Shown piece after piece: positions 43,724 to 51,836 of a stretch of 64,000 bases of DNA; the first letter of the stretch is position 1, and every line of letters begins with the position of its first letter. The stretch is from Gordonia asplenii (GTDB lineage Bacteria; Actinomycetota; Actinomycetes; Mycobacteriales; Mycobacteriaceae), in the NCBI RefSeq assembly GCF_012933505.1, contig NZ_JABBNB010000008.1:62001-126000 (forward strand), read 5' to 3'. Both the position numbers and the translations under genes were made by a program. The notes beneath the pieces are model-generated. The model saw nothing but the letters and a program-made list of their open reading frames with translations, did not search any database and was not told the origin of the DNA.

Positions 43724-43743
43724 GGGGCCTTGTGGCAAGCCCC
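43724..43743. promoter_or_regulatory. candidate rifamycin-associated element (RAE)
   Basis: Read toward rox, the 20 bp are GGGGCTTGCC-ACAAGGCCCC, an imperfect inverted repeat. This matches my memory of the RAE found before rifamycin-inactivating genes in actinobacteria. It overlaps a -35-like TTGCCA for rox (43738-43733) and a TTGTGG for the opposite gene (43731-43736, with TATGGT at 43755-43760). Confidence 0.6.
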
Positions 43744-43804
43744 CGGCCACGCGTTATGGTGAAGGGGGAGGGGGTTTCCCGGCAAACGTAAAAGGAGTCG
43801 TTGC

Positions 43805-44716
43805 GTGCCCACACCCGCGAATCAGCGTGAGGTTTCGTTTGCCGTCGACGGCGACAAGTGCGCAGCGACACTGTATCTGCCCCCGACGCCGGGTACCGCG
43901 CGGCCGCCGGTGATCGTGATGGCCCATGGGCTCGGTGCGGTTCGTGCGATGCGGCTGCCCGACTACGCCGAGCGCTTCACCGAGGCCGGCTATGCCTGCC
44001 TGGTCTTCGACTATCGGCACTTCGGCGATTCGGAAGGGCAACCGCGCCAACTGCTTTCGTCACGAAAACAACGTGCGGACTGGCTCGCCGCGATCGCCTT
44101 CGCGCGGACGCTGCCCGAGGTCGACGCCGATCGGGTCGTCGCCTGGGGAACGTCGTTCGGCGGCGGCAACGCCATCATCACCGCGGCGTCACGCCCGGCT
44201 GGACTGGTGGCCGCCATCGCGCAGTGCCCGTTCACCGACGGTGTCGAGTCGACGCTGGTGCTCAACCCCGTCACGTCGCTGAAGGTGACGCTGGCCGGGC
44301 TGCGCGACGTCGTCGGGACGATGTTCGGTCGTCCGCCGCATATGATCACCACGGCCGGACCGGCGCACTCCACCGCGCTGATGACCGCGTCCGACGCCGA
44401 GCCCGGCTACCTAGCCCTGGTCCCGCCCGGCGTCGAGTTCGTGAATCAGGTCGCCGCGCGCGTCGTCTTCGACATCCTGCGCTACCGGCCGGGACGTCGA
44501 ACCGGCGAGATCGACGTCCCGATCCTGTTCGCGGTCTGCCAGACCGACTCTGTCGCACCGGCCGGGCCGACGCTCAAGTACGCCCACCGAGCGCCGCACG
44601 GCGAGATCTGTACCTATGTCGAAGGGCATTTCGAGATCTACCTCGGCGACGCCTTCGAGCGCGCCGTCGCCGACCAGGTGGACTTCCTGGATCGGCACGT
44701 CCCGATCGCGGATTAG
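43805..44716 (+). CDS. alpha/beta hydrolase
   Basis: A 303-residue hydrolase of the dienelactone-hydrolase-like/Xaa-Pro type: VMAHGLGAVRAMRLPDYAERF near 40, LVFDYRHFGDSEGQPRQ, the elbow WGTSFGGGNAII with serine near 120, an acid in the VCQTDSVAP region, and VEGHFEIY carrying the histidine near 277. The GTG at 43805 follows AAAGGAG. It is divergent from rox across the RAE-like repeat and may be co-induced with it. It could act on the ester or ansa bridge of rifamycins, but nothing in the sequence proves this. Confidence 0.8.
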   Translation: MPTPANQREVSFAVDGDKCAATLYLPPTPGTARPPVIVMAHGLGAVRAMRLPDYAERFTEAGYACLVFDYRHFGDSEGQPRQLLSSRKQRADWLAAIAFARTLPEVDADRVVAWGTSFGGGNAIITAASRPAGLVAAIAQCPFTDGVESTLVLNPVTSLKVTLAGLRDVVGTMFGRPPHMITTAGPAHSTALMTASDAEPGYLALVPPGVEFVNQVAARVVFDILRYRPGRRTGEIDVPILFAVCQTDSVAPAGPTLKYAHRAPHGEICTYVEGHFEIYLGDAFERAVADQVDFLDRHVPIAD

Positions 44717-44756
44717 GGCCAAGGCCGTTCAGTTCGCGACTATCAGGATATGGTGT

Positions 44757-44940
44757 GTCGCGGCTAATGGTATCGATATCTTGCGCGCATCCTGCGTCGC
44801 CGCATCCTAGTGGTTGAGCGAGGCGAAGCCGAGTCGAAACCATTGTGGCGTTGCGGGTTTCGTCATTTGTCCGGCCGGTGGGGTTCGACGCGCTCCGCTC
44901 GCTCAACCGGCAGGGGGACGCAACGGTCATACAACTCTTT
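44757..44940. repeat. interspersed element, copy A (184 bp)
   Basis: Aligns without net gaps to 45431-45614 at roughly 85% identity. Each copy starts GTCGCGGCTAATGGTAT, holds GGTTGAGCGAGGCGAAGCCG and GAGTCGAAACC, then the inverse CGCTCCGCTCGCTCAACCGG, and ends TCATACAACTCTT. The inner inverted repeat can fold on itself. No gene is contained; it looks like a small non-autonomous repeat (MITE or REP type). Confidence 0.8.
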
Positions 44941-45430
44941 AAGTGCGACACCCTACTGGTGGCGGTGTCGCCTCCAGAACGTGCGATGTCGGCGGCTCCG
45001 GCCGCGGCGGTTCGTTGTGACTGGTGGGGTCGACGGTGTCGTCGGGTCTCATGCCGTCCGGCCGGATCCGTTCGCTGATGCGAATCAGAGGTGTTGAAAC
45101 TGTGGTGGGCGTCGCCGGGCTGATGTGCGGTCGGGGTTGAGTGGAAACTGCCCTGTTCAGCGGCGGCCGGGGTGGTTGGTTGGCGTGGTGTGCGTCGGCT
45201 CGGAGAAAATCGTCCGAATAGTGGGTCGCCGAGGGCATCTTGCCCTTGCTGACCAGCAGTTTTCCTGTTTTTCCGGCCTGCCGGGCTCGATGAGTAGTCG
45301 CTGTGATCGGGGACTGCGTGTTCAGGAGCGGCGGAGTGCATGTTCCCCGGGCGTCGGTGACGGGGCAGTGCAATCGGCCACCTGGGTTGCGGCGTCACAG
45401 GTTTCGGCGGCGACGGCCTACTACTGGATC
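44941..45430. other. sequence between the two repeat copies, no gene recognised
   Basis: This 490-bp stretch has frames open on both strands (for example 44939-45373 minus), but their translations are Pro/Thr/Arg-rich with no motif or ribosome site. Nothing supports a gene. It may be decayed sequence carried between the repeats. Confidence 0.4.
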
Positions 45431-45614
45431 GTCGCGGCTAATGGTATTGATATTTTGCGCGCACCCTGTTTCGCCGCATCCTGTTGGTTGAGCGAGGCGA
45501 AGCCGAGTCGAAACCACTGTGACGCTGCGGGTTTCGCCATTGCCCGGCGGATGGGGTTTAGACTCGCTCCGCTCGCTCAACCGGCAGAGGAGCACAACCG
45601 TCATACAACTCTTA
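45431..45614. repeat. interspersed element, copy B (184 bp)
   Basis: Second copy of the element at 44757-44940, in direct orientation 674 bp away, with the same internal inverted repeat (GGTTGAGCGAGG against CCGCTCGCTCAACC). Confidence 0.8.
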
Positions 45615-45706
45615 ATTGGATTGGTACGGGTTCCTCTGATCCGGGATCAACCAGCTCAGCCGACCATACACCCGCACTAGTAACGGCGACACACCATTAG
45701 GGCTGG

Positions 45707-46684
45707 TCAGGGCTTCAGCAGCACCTTGCCCACTCGGCCCGGACGCGCGCTCGCCGCAGCCGCGGCGGCGAAGTCGGCGAACGAGTGCACCGAGTCGACG
45801 GGCAGCTTCAGCGAGCCGTCGATCGCCGCGGTGAACACCTCGCCCATCAGTTCGGCCGACTTCTCCGGCGCCATCTGCTCGCCGACCTTCTTGGCCCAGA
45901 AGCCCTTCACGGTGAGCTGGCGGAAGATCAGCGGTCCCGACGGCAGGATCATGTTCGGCGACCCCATCGCACCGAACACCACGAGGGTGCCGTCGTCGGC
46001 GAGCAGGGTGGCGATGTCGCCGCTGGCCTCGCCGCCGATCGAGTCGATGGCCGCGCGGAAGCCACGCTCGCCCCCAAGTTCGCGTGCCTGCGCCCGCCAC
46101 CCGTCCGAGTCGGTCGCGACGATATTTGAAATACCTTGTGCGGCAAGCTGATCCACTGACTCTTGGCGGCGCACCAGGCCGACGACGGTGATGCCGCGCG
46201 ACGGCGCCAGCTGAGCCAGGATGGTACCGACGGCTCCGTTGGCGGTGTTCTGCACGATTGCGTCACCGTCGCCGACGCCGAGGTAGTCGAGCAGCGACAC
46301 CGCGCTGTAGGGCATCGCGACGAGTTGGGCCGCGGTCTCGTCGTCGATGTCGTCGGGTACGGGGATGAGTGCTTTAGCGGGGGAGGTGAAGTACTCGGCC
46401 CAGGTACCGAAGGCCGCGCGCGTGACGACGCGCTGTCCCACCGACACCGTGCCGACGCCGTCGCCCACGGCGTCGACCACGCCGACCGCTTCGGTTCCGG
46501 CGCCCGCGGGCAGGCCGGGCTTGAAGCCGTATTCGCCGCGGACCGTCCACAGATCGTGGTTGTGAATGGGCGCCAGGACGGTCCGGATGCGCACTTTGCC
46601 GGGGGCGGGCTCCGGCGTCGCGACCTCTTCGACGCCCAGGACCGTCGCCGGATCGCCGAAACCGTGTTGAATCAGTGCCTGCAT
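45707..46684 (-). CDS. zinc-independent alcohol dehydrogenase/quinone oxidoreductase (MDR)
   Basis: A 325-residue medium-chain reductase. The N-terminal domain begins MQALIQHGFGDPATVLGVEEV and has PGLPAGAGTEAVGVVDAVGDGV. The Rossmann part has NTANGAVGTILAQLAPSRGITVVGLVRR, and the late segment AMGSPNMILPSGPLIFRQLTVKGFW is typical of quinone reductase and enoyl reductase relatives. Catalytic zinc ligands are absent. It should reduce an activated double bond or quinone with NADPH. AAGGAGA precedes the ATG at 46684. It is downstream of the GntR gene on the same strand. Confidence 0.82.
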   Translation of the reverse strand: MQALIQHGFGDPATVLGVEEVATPEPAPGKVRIRTVLAPIHNHDLWTVRGEYGFKPGLPAGAGTEAVGVVDAVGDGVGTVSVGQRVVTRAAFGTWAEYFTSPAKALIPVPDDIDDETAAQLVAMPYSAVSLLDYLGVGDGDAIVQNTANGAVGTILAQLAPSRGITVVGLVRRQESVDQLAAQGISNIVATDSDGWRAQARELGGERGFRAAIDSIGGEASGDIATLLADDGTLVVFGAMGSPNMILPSGPLIFRQLTVKGFWAKKVGEQMAPEKSAELMGEVFTAAIDGSLKLPVDSVHSFADFAAAAAASARPGRVGKVLLKP

Positions 46685-46764
46685 CGAATGTCTCCTTGTC
46701 GTTTTGGGTTCTCGGTCGGTTGGGTTCCCGGCCGTTGGGATGGGATCTCGGTCGGTTGGGATCT

Positions 46765-47484
46765 CTACTGTGCCTGCAGTCCGACGAACATCGTTTCGTG
46801 CAGGCAGTGCACGTGGTCGTGGGTCACACGTACCGCGGCGGCTGCATCGCGGTCGCGCAGCGCGTTCACCAATGATCGGTGTTCCCGATTCGATCCGCGC
46901 AGGTATTCGAGTGGATACGGCAGGTAGAACCGGTACAGGTCGTGAAGAACGGGCCGCAGCTGATCGACGGCGCCCGCGATACCGGTGGTCCGCGCCACCG
47001 CGAGGTGAAACTCCTCGTCGGCGAGATGGAAATCGGCCCACGTCGAGGCGGTATCCATCCGGTCGACGAGCCGCTCAACGACGTGCAGGTCGACTTCGGC
47101 CGGCGTCCGCGCCGCCAATGCGACGATCCCGGTCTCGATGACGAGTCGACGATCGATCAGCTGATGCACCTCGTCGGCGGCGTCGGCGTACGTCGAGATC
47201 TCGGCGACCGCGCCGCGGATCGGCTGCGACGCCACGTACGTTCCGCCGTCGCGGCCGCGGCGTCGAGTGAGCACACCGTCGTCGGTGAGCGAGACCAGCC
47301 CGCGGCGCACGGTGATCTCGCTGACGTCGAGGGCGGCGGCGACGGACTTGGTGTCGGGCAGCCGCTCGTCGGGTTTGAGCAGTCCGAGATCGACGGCCAT
47401 CGCGATGCGGACGCGCACGGTATCGAGTGCGCTGAGCCGACGCGCTCCGGAGAGCAGCGGCGACGACAATCGGTCGACGGTCAC
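46765..47484 (-). CDS. GntR-family regulator, FadR/FCD type
   Basis: A 239-residue regulator. The winged helix is at about 14-85 (VRIAMAVDLGLLKPDERLPDTKSVAAALDVSEITVRRGLVSLTDDGVLTRRRG), followed by an all-helical FCD ligand domain with conserved metal/carboxylate residues (LVIETGIVALAA, DEEFHLAVARTTG, NREHRSLVNALRDRDAAAAVRVTHDHV). FCD domains usually sense carboxylic acids. The GTG at 47484 is the start. It is divergent from the nitrilase-permease pair, its likely target. Confidence 0.87.
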   Translation of the reverse strand: MTVDRLSSPLLSGARRLSALDTVRVRIAMAVDLGLLKPDERLPDTKSVAAALDVSEITVRRGLVSLTDDGVLTRRRGRDGGTYVASQPIRGAVAEISTYADAADEVHQLIDRRLVIETGIVALAARTPAEVDLHVVERLVDRMDTASTWADFHLADEEFHLAVARTTGIAGAVDQLRPVLHDLYRFYLPYPLEYLRGSNREHRSLVNALRDRDAAAAVRVTHDHVHCLHETMFVGLQAQ

Positions 47485-47517
47485 CGATGTAGCTTATCGG
47501 CGGAAAACTGTTCAAAA

Positions 47518-47533
47518 TGATCAGTATTGATCT
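47518..47533. promoter_or_regulatory. candidate FCD-regulator operator
   Basis: TGATCA at 47518-47523 and TGATCT at 47528-47533, separated by GTAT, lie in the 52-bp divergent gap between the GntR and nitrilase genes. Position and symmetry suit a GntR operator; the arms are short. Confidence 0.35.
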
Positions 47534-47536
47534 ACT

Positions 47537-48448
47537 GTGACGATCATGAGCAGGCAATGGCGCATCGCATTGGTACAGGCCCGCCCGGCGTCGGGCGACG
47601 ACCCGGTGGCCGAACTGGCCGCCGACGTCGGAGCGATCATGACCGCGCGTCCCGACACGCAGATGATCGTCTTCCCGGAAATCCATCTGCACGGCGGCGT
47701 CGACGCCGCCGCCGATCCCACCGCCTATCTCGAGGCGATCGCCGAGCCGCTCGACGGTCCGTTGGTTCGGGCGCTCGGCTCGGTTGCCGCCGAGCACGAC
47801 GTCTGGCTGGTCCCCGGATCGGTCACCGAACGCGACGGTGACCGCATCTTCAACACGGCCGTCGTCTTCGACCCGACGGGCGAGATGGTGGCGTCGTATC
47901 GCAAGGTGTTTCCGTGGCGCCCGCACGAGCCCTGGGCGTCGGGCTCGAGTTTCGTCACCTTCGACGTCCCAGACGTCGGGCGGATGGGCGTCAACATCTG
48001 CTACGACAGTTGGTTCCCCGAGACGACGAGGCAGATCGCGTGGATGGGAGCGGAGGCGGTGCTGAACGTCGTCAAGACCACCACGCCCGACCGTGAGCAG
48101 GAACTCGTGCTGGCCCGTGCCAACGCCATCATCAACCAGGTCTACTACCTCAGTGTCAATGCCGCCGGGCCGCTCGGACGCGGGCAGAGCATCTACGCGG
48201 GACCCGAGGGGGAGGTGCTGGCGCAGGTCGCACATGCCGAACCCGAGACCACGTACCTCACCCTCGACTTCGACCGCGTCGCCGACGTCCGCGCCAACGG
48301 AACCGCCGGGCTCAACCGGATGTGGGAGCAACTGCGACCCGACGACGATCCGATCGACCTGCCCGCCTACGGCGGCTCGATGAGCGAAGACAACTGGCAC
48401 CCGGCGAGCCCGGCGACAACCCCGGCGACGACAGCGCGGGAAGAGTGA
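47537..48448 (+). CDS. carbon-nitrogen hydrolase (nitrilase superfamily)
   Basis: A 303-residue nitrilase-fold enzyme with the Glu-Lys-Cys triad: Glu48 (VFPEIHLHG), Lys123 (SYRKVFPWRP) and Cys155 (NICYDSWFPE). Later blocks VLNVVKTTTPDREQELVLARANAIINQVYYLSVN match aliphatic amidases and carbamoyl hydrolases. It should hydrolyse an amide or nitrile to an acid plus ammonia. A GTG at 47537 is used; ATG 47546 is possible. Its TGA overlaps the permease start (ATGA), so uptake and hydrolysis of a nitrogen compound are likely coupled under the FCD regulator. Confidence 0.87.
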   Translation: MTIMSRQWRIALVQARPASGDDPVAELAADVGAIMTARPDTQMIVFPEIHLHGGVDAAADPTAYLEAIAEPLDGPLVRALGSVAAEHDVWLVPGSVTERDGDRIFNTAVVFDPTGEMVASYRKVFPWRPHEPWASGSSFVTFDVPDVGRMGVNICYDSWFPETTRQIAWMGAEAVLNVVKTTTPDREQELVLARANAIINQVYYLSVNAAGPLGRGQSIYAGPEGEVLAQVAHAEPETTYLTLDFDRVADVRANGTAGLNRMWEQLRPDDDPIDLPAYGGSMSEDNWHPASPATTPATTAREE

Positions 48449-48551
48449 TGAGCGAACAGACCCAGGCCGGCCAGGCCCATCATCAGGGGACGTCGGAGCA
48501 TCTCAAAGCCACTCTCGGGCTTGGCGGGGTCAGCTGTTCGGACTCGCCTAC
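48448..48551 (+). other. out-of-frame N-terminal coding piece of the permease
   Basis: The ATG at 48448 overlaps the nitrilase stop and opens MSEQTQAGQAHHQGTSEHLK and ATLGLGG, then frameshifts to a TGA at 48553-48555. Adding one base near 48530 (GTCAGCTG to GTCCAGCTG) would join it in frame to LFGLAYMTPIIVL of the permease. It is therefore the real permease N-terminus, displaced by a one-base deletion or a sequencing error. Confidence 0.75.
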
Positions 48552-49805
48552 ATGACGCCGATCATCGTGCTCGGCATCTTCGGCGTGATCGCCGAAGCGT
48601 CGAGCGGGGCCAGCGCGGGCGCATACCTGCTGGCCACGGTCGCGATGCTGTTCACCGCGGCCAGCTACGCGAAGATGTCGGTGCACTTTCCGGTGGCGGG
48701 GTCGTCGTACACCTATGTTCGCAAGGCTCTCGACTCACGGCTCGGCTTCCTCGTCGGCTGGACGATTCTGCTCGACTACCTGTTCCTCCCGCTGGTGATC
48801 TGGCTGATCGGCGCCGCCTATCTGACCCATCAGTTCCCGGCGGTGCCGACCTGGGTGTGGATCGTCGCGTTCATCGTGGTCACCACGGCGCTCAACATCA
48901 TCGGGCTCAAGGTCGCCGACAAGGCCAACTTCGTGCTGATGGCCATGCAGTTCCTGGTGCTGACGCTGTTCGTCGTGTTCTCGGTGACGTTCATGGTGTC
49001 GCACCACGGTGGATCGTCGTTGGCGTCGATGAACCCGTTCGTCGGGACCGGCGGATTCTCCGCGATCGCCTCGGGCGCAGCGATTGCCGCTTATTCGTTC
49101 CTCGGATTCGACGCCGTGAGCACCCTGACCGAGGACACCAAAGACCCCAAACGCAACATCCCGCGTGCGATCATGCTGGTCTCGCTGATCGGCGGCGGCG
49201 TATTCGTGGTGGTGGCCTACGCGTTGACGCTCGTGCAGCCGGGGTCGTCGTTCGAGAACTCCGACTCGCTGGCCGCCGACACCGCCAAGACGATCGGCGG
49301 ATCACTGTTCGCGGCGCTGTTCATCGCGGGACTGATCGTCGGGCAGTTCGCGTCCGGACTCGCTGCGCAGGCGAGTGTGTCGCGGCTGCTGTACGCGATG
49401 GGCCGCGACGGCGTGCTGCCCAAGGGCTTCTTCGGGCGACTGTCGGCCCGGTTCATGACACCGGTGTTCAACATCGTGCTGTGCGGTGTGATCGGTTTCG
49501 GAGCACTCTTCCTCGATGTCGCGACGTCGACGTCGTTCATCAACTTCGGGGCGTTCGTCGCATTCACGCTGGTCAACGTGTCGGTGATCGGCTACTTCAT
49601 GCGGCACCGCGATGAGCGGCTCAATCCGGTGCGCTACGTAGTGCTGCCGGCGATCGGCGCGGTGGTCGACGTGTACCTGCTCACCAAACTGGGCAGCGCG
49701 GCATTGACGCTGGGTTCCATCTGGCTGTCCATCGGCATCGTCTACCTGCTCGTTCTGACCCGCGGCCTGCGAGTGTCGCCGCCGGAGATGACGATCGAGG
49801 AGTAG
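48552..49805 (+). CDS. APC-family amino-acid permease
   Basis: 417 residues of a permease with about 12 helices, beginning TPIIVLGIFGVIAEASSGAS. Family features are YAKMSVHFPVAGSSYTYVRKAL, GAAIAAYSFLGFDAVSTLTEDTKDPKRNIPRA near 180, and RLLYAMGRDGVLPKGFF. The natural start is probably ATG 48448, but one base is missing near 48530. As written, translation could only begin at 48552, which removes the cytoplasmic N-terminus and part of helix 1 and would probably harm function. It is paired with the nitrilase gene and so may carry an amide, nitrile or amino acid. Confidence 0.8.
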   Translation: MTPIIVLGIFGVIAEASSGASAGAYLLATVAMLFTAASYAKMSVHFPVAGSSYTYVRKALDSRLGFLVGWTILLDYLFLPLVIWLIGAAYLTHQFPAVPTWVWIVAFIVVTTALNIIGLKVADKANFVLMAMQFLVLTLFVVFSVTFMVSHHGGSSLASMNPFVGTGGFSAIASGAAIAAYSFLGFDAVSTLTEDTKDPKRNIPRAIMLVSLIGGGVFVVVAYALTLVQPGSSFENSDSLAADTAKTIGGSLFAALFIAGLIVGQFASGLAAQASVSRLLYAMGRDGVLPKGFFGRLSARFMTPVFNIVLCGVIGFGALFLDVATSTSFINFGAFVAFTLVNVSVIGYFMRHRDERLNPVRYVVLPAIGAVVDVYLLTKLGSAALTLGSIWLSIGIVYLLVLTRGLRVSPPEMTIEE

Positions 49806-50564
49806 GGGTCGGGCATGCACGGTCGCCCCGCTGGTGAGCCTTCCCGCTCGCCGAGAAGTAGAGGGGCCGGTGACCCGAAAGCTCAACTGGGGAAAAGGTT
49901 TTCGGGACGCAACCCTCCCGCTCCCCGAGTGCCGAAGCGAGGCACGTGTGACCGTGGGCGAAACTCATCCTCCCGCTCCCCGAGTGCCGAAGCGAGGCAC
50001 GTGTGACCGTGGGCGAAACTCATCCTCCCGCTCCCCGAGTGCCGAAGCGAGGAACGAGCTTCGGTGTAACGAGGGGCCGGCGAGCCGAAAACCCAACTGG
50101 GGAACAGGATTTCGGTCACGTAAACCGTTTCGCGTCGGGCTCACCTGCTCGACGGCGTCGGTTCCGAAATGGCCGGACCGGCAAAGCGGGCGGTGGGTCG
50201 AGTCGGGTTGCCCGACCCACGGTTTTCGACGACGCGCAGCTGAAGACGTAGATCCGACTCGGCGGACCAGATCCGACACTCCCGGGGTGTCGGATCTGAG
50301 CCCAGGAGTCGAATCTGCCGGCGACGCCACAGCGGTGGACCGCCCAGCCGAGCGCAACCGCATAGCTGGGAACTCGTCACGTACTGACGCATCCAATTCC
50401 GCGACCCGAATCCCACCAACCCCACCCGTGACAACGAATCGTTACGCAGGACGACACCCCGCAGCCCTGCTACACCAGACGCCGCGCAACGCGCTCGACA
50501 ACCATCGCCGCGATTGCGAAGTCCCGGCAGCTGCAACGGACCGCCTGTGCCGCCCGACAACCGG
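49806..50564. other. intergenic region with repeats, no gene supported
   Basis: A 759-bp gap. It contains the 55-bp tandem repeat below and a longer imperfect direct repeat (GAGGGGCCGGTGACCCGAAA at about 49861, and a near copy at about 50072). Open frames across it have repetitive Arg/Pro/Ser-rich translations. From about 50130 to 50564 I see nothing identifiable. Confidence 0.5.
49914..50060. repeat. 55-bp tandem repeat, about 2.7 copies
   Basis: The unit (CCTCCCGCTCCCCGAGTGCC, then GAAGCGAGGCACGTGTGACC, then GTGGGCGAAACTCAT) starts at 49914, 49969 and 50024. The first two copies are identical; the third diverges after CGAAGCGAGG. Each unit can form a GTGCC...GGCAC hairpin. The two flanking GAGGGGCCGG copies bracket the array. 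Confidence 0.85.
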
Positions 50565-51338
50565 TCAGTCGTCGCAGATGTTCCGCGCGACATCGCCGGC
50601 GATCGCGAGTGCCCGGTAGGCGAGTACTCCGTGGCAGGGGCCGACGTTCGATGCGACCAGGGAATATCGTGGCATCTCGCCGACCTGGACGCAGCCCAGG
50701 CCACTGCCGTACGACTCGGGAGCTCCCCAGTTGTGCCACACGATCCGTGAGATCGCGTTTGCGCACGACCCCATCGTGATCGCGTCTGGTTGTGTCGAGC
50801 CGTAACCACGCGACGTCGACCCCATCGCATCCGCCGATCCGAGCACGATGGACGTATTCATCGGCGGACCCACCTCGACGGCCGACTCGTCGGCGATCAC
50901 CGAACCGTTCTGGGTCAACTGAAATCCGCGGGAGCCGATGACGTAGCGGGCGTTGTCCGCGGAGTTGACTGCGACGTATCCAGCGGCATCGCGCTCGACT
51001 TCGTAGAGGTCGATAGTGGCGCCATCGGATATCCGGTAGCCGCGGTAGTACAGCCGGTTGGTTTCACTTTGACACACCACCAGAGCGGACTTCGACGTGC
51101 GCATGTACACCATGGCATCGTCTGTTCCCAAACACCTCGCGCCGCCGCCGAACACGACGAATCCGTGCGCGTCGGCGTCGGAGCCAGAAGCCGTGGTGGT
51201 GACAGTGACCACGGATCGCGACGACGTCGGCTGACCCTCCAGATTCGAGCAGCCGACCGCCACCATCGCCATTGCCAGACCGATCGCTGCGACCGTCACC
51301 CGACGTCGGGTTCGGACGAGTGGCGACGGAGTGTGCAT
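50565..51338 (-). CDS. putative lipoprotein, unknown function
   Basis: A 257-residue protein. The N-terminus MHTPSPLVRTRRRVTVAAIG, then LAMAMVAVGCSN, is a lipoprotein signal with the lipobox cysteine near residue 31, followed by a Ser/Thr linker. The mature part has six or more cysteines and segments such as RLYYRGYRISDGATIDLYEV and WHNWGAPESYGSGLGCVQVGE, with no family I recognise. It is probably anchored on the outer face of the cytoplasmic membrane. It is divergent from the Ddn-like gene. Confidence 0.7.
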   Translation of the reverse strand: MHTPSPLVRTRRRVTVAAIGLAMAMVAVGCSNLEGQPTSSRSVVTVTTTASGSDADAHGFVVFGGGARCLGTDDAMVYMRTSKSALVVCQSETNRLYYRGYRISDGATIDLYEVERDAAGYVAVNSADNARYVIGSRGFQLTQNGSVIADESAVEVGPPMNTSIVLGSADAMGSTSRGYGSTQPDAITMGSCANAISRIVWHNWGAPESYGSGLGCVQVGEMPRYSLVASNVGPCHGVLAYRALAIAGDVARNICDD

Positions 51339-51485
51339 GCTTGGAGTCCAATCGCTCGGTGTTGCGGATCGATCGACTATCGCATGTCGCAGACCGGCCG
51401 ATTCCGCTTCGACGACCGGTTCTCCCGTTCGACCCACAGCGCACACCCAGTAACCGAACCGGCGAACCGTAGTATCTTCAACCGC

Positions 51486-51836
51486 GTGAATCTCTTTCAG
51501 CGTGTACTGCGGGCAGCGAACAAGGTCGTCACTCCTCTGTTGCACGCGCCGGTCGTCGGTGGCCAACTGTCGAGGTCGATGGCGATCATCACCTACACCG
51601 GCAGGCGGTCCGGCAAGACGTTCAGCACGCCGGTCAACTACCTCGCCAAGGGCGACGACACGCTGGTCATCGGTGTGATGATGTCCGAACGCAAGAACTG
51701 GTGGCGCAACTTCGACCCGGGGCCGGCGCCCATCACCGTGACCATCGGCGGCATCGATCGCACCGGAACCGGCGTCGTCAAGCGTGGCCACGACGGTGTC
51801 GTTCGGGTAAAGGTCACCTTCGACGCCCCGACGTGA
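51486..51836 (+). CDS. deazaflavin-dependent nitroreductase-family protein (Ddn-like)
   Basis: A 116-residue split-beta-barrel protein of the F420-dependent Ddn/DUF385 family: SMAIITYTGRRSGKTFSTPVNYL is the phosphate-binding Y-T-G-R-x-S-G block, followed by GVMMSERKNWWRNF. Members reduce quinones or nitro compounds with F420H2 or bind other cofactors. It is short, lacking part of the N-terminal helix of Ddn. The GTG start is preceded by a TAGTAT -10-like box at 51465-51470, so the mRNA leader is short. Its stop overlaps the next start (GTGA). Confidence 0.75.
   Translation: MNLFQRVLRAANKVVTPLLHAPVVGGQLSRSMAIITYTGRRSGKTFSTPVNYLAKGDDTLVIGVMMSERKNWWRNFDPGPAPITVTIGGIDRTGTGVVKRGHDGVVRVKVTFDAPT

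Noticed and set aside
44574..45398. Minus frame between the 184-bp repeats as a possible HNH/DUF222 protein tail
   Set aside because: No HNH or DUF222 motif can be read; the Pro/Thr-rich translation is not enough.
49914..50060. Possible CRISPR array
   Set aside because: The copies are directly adjacent with no unique spacers and there is no cas gene in the window.
49834..50619. 261-codon plus frame across the 55-bp repeats
   Set aside because: The frame exists only because 55-bp units permute through open frames; the protein is repetitive and Arg/Ser/Pro-rich.
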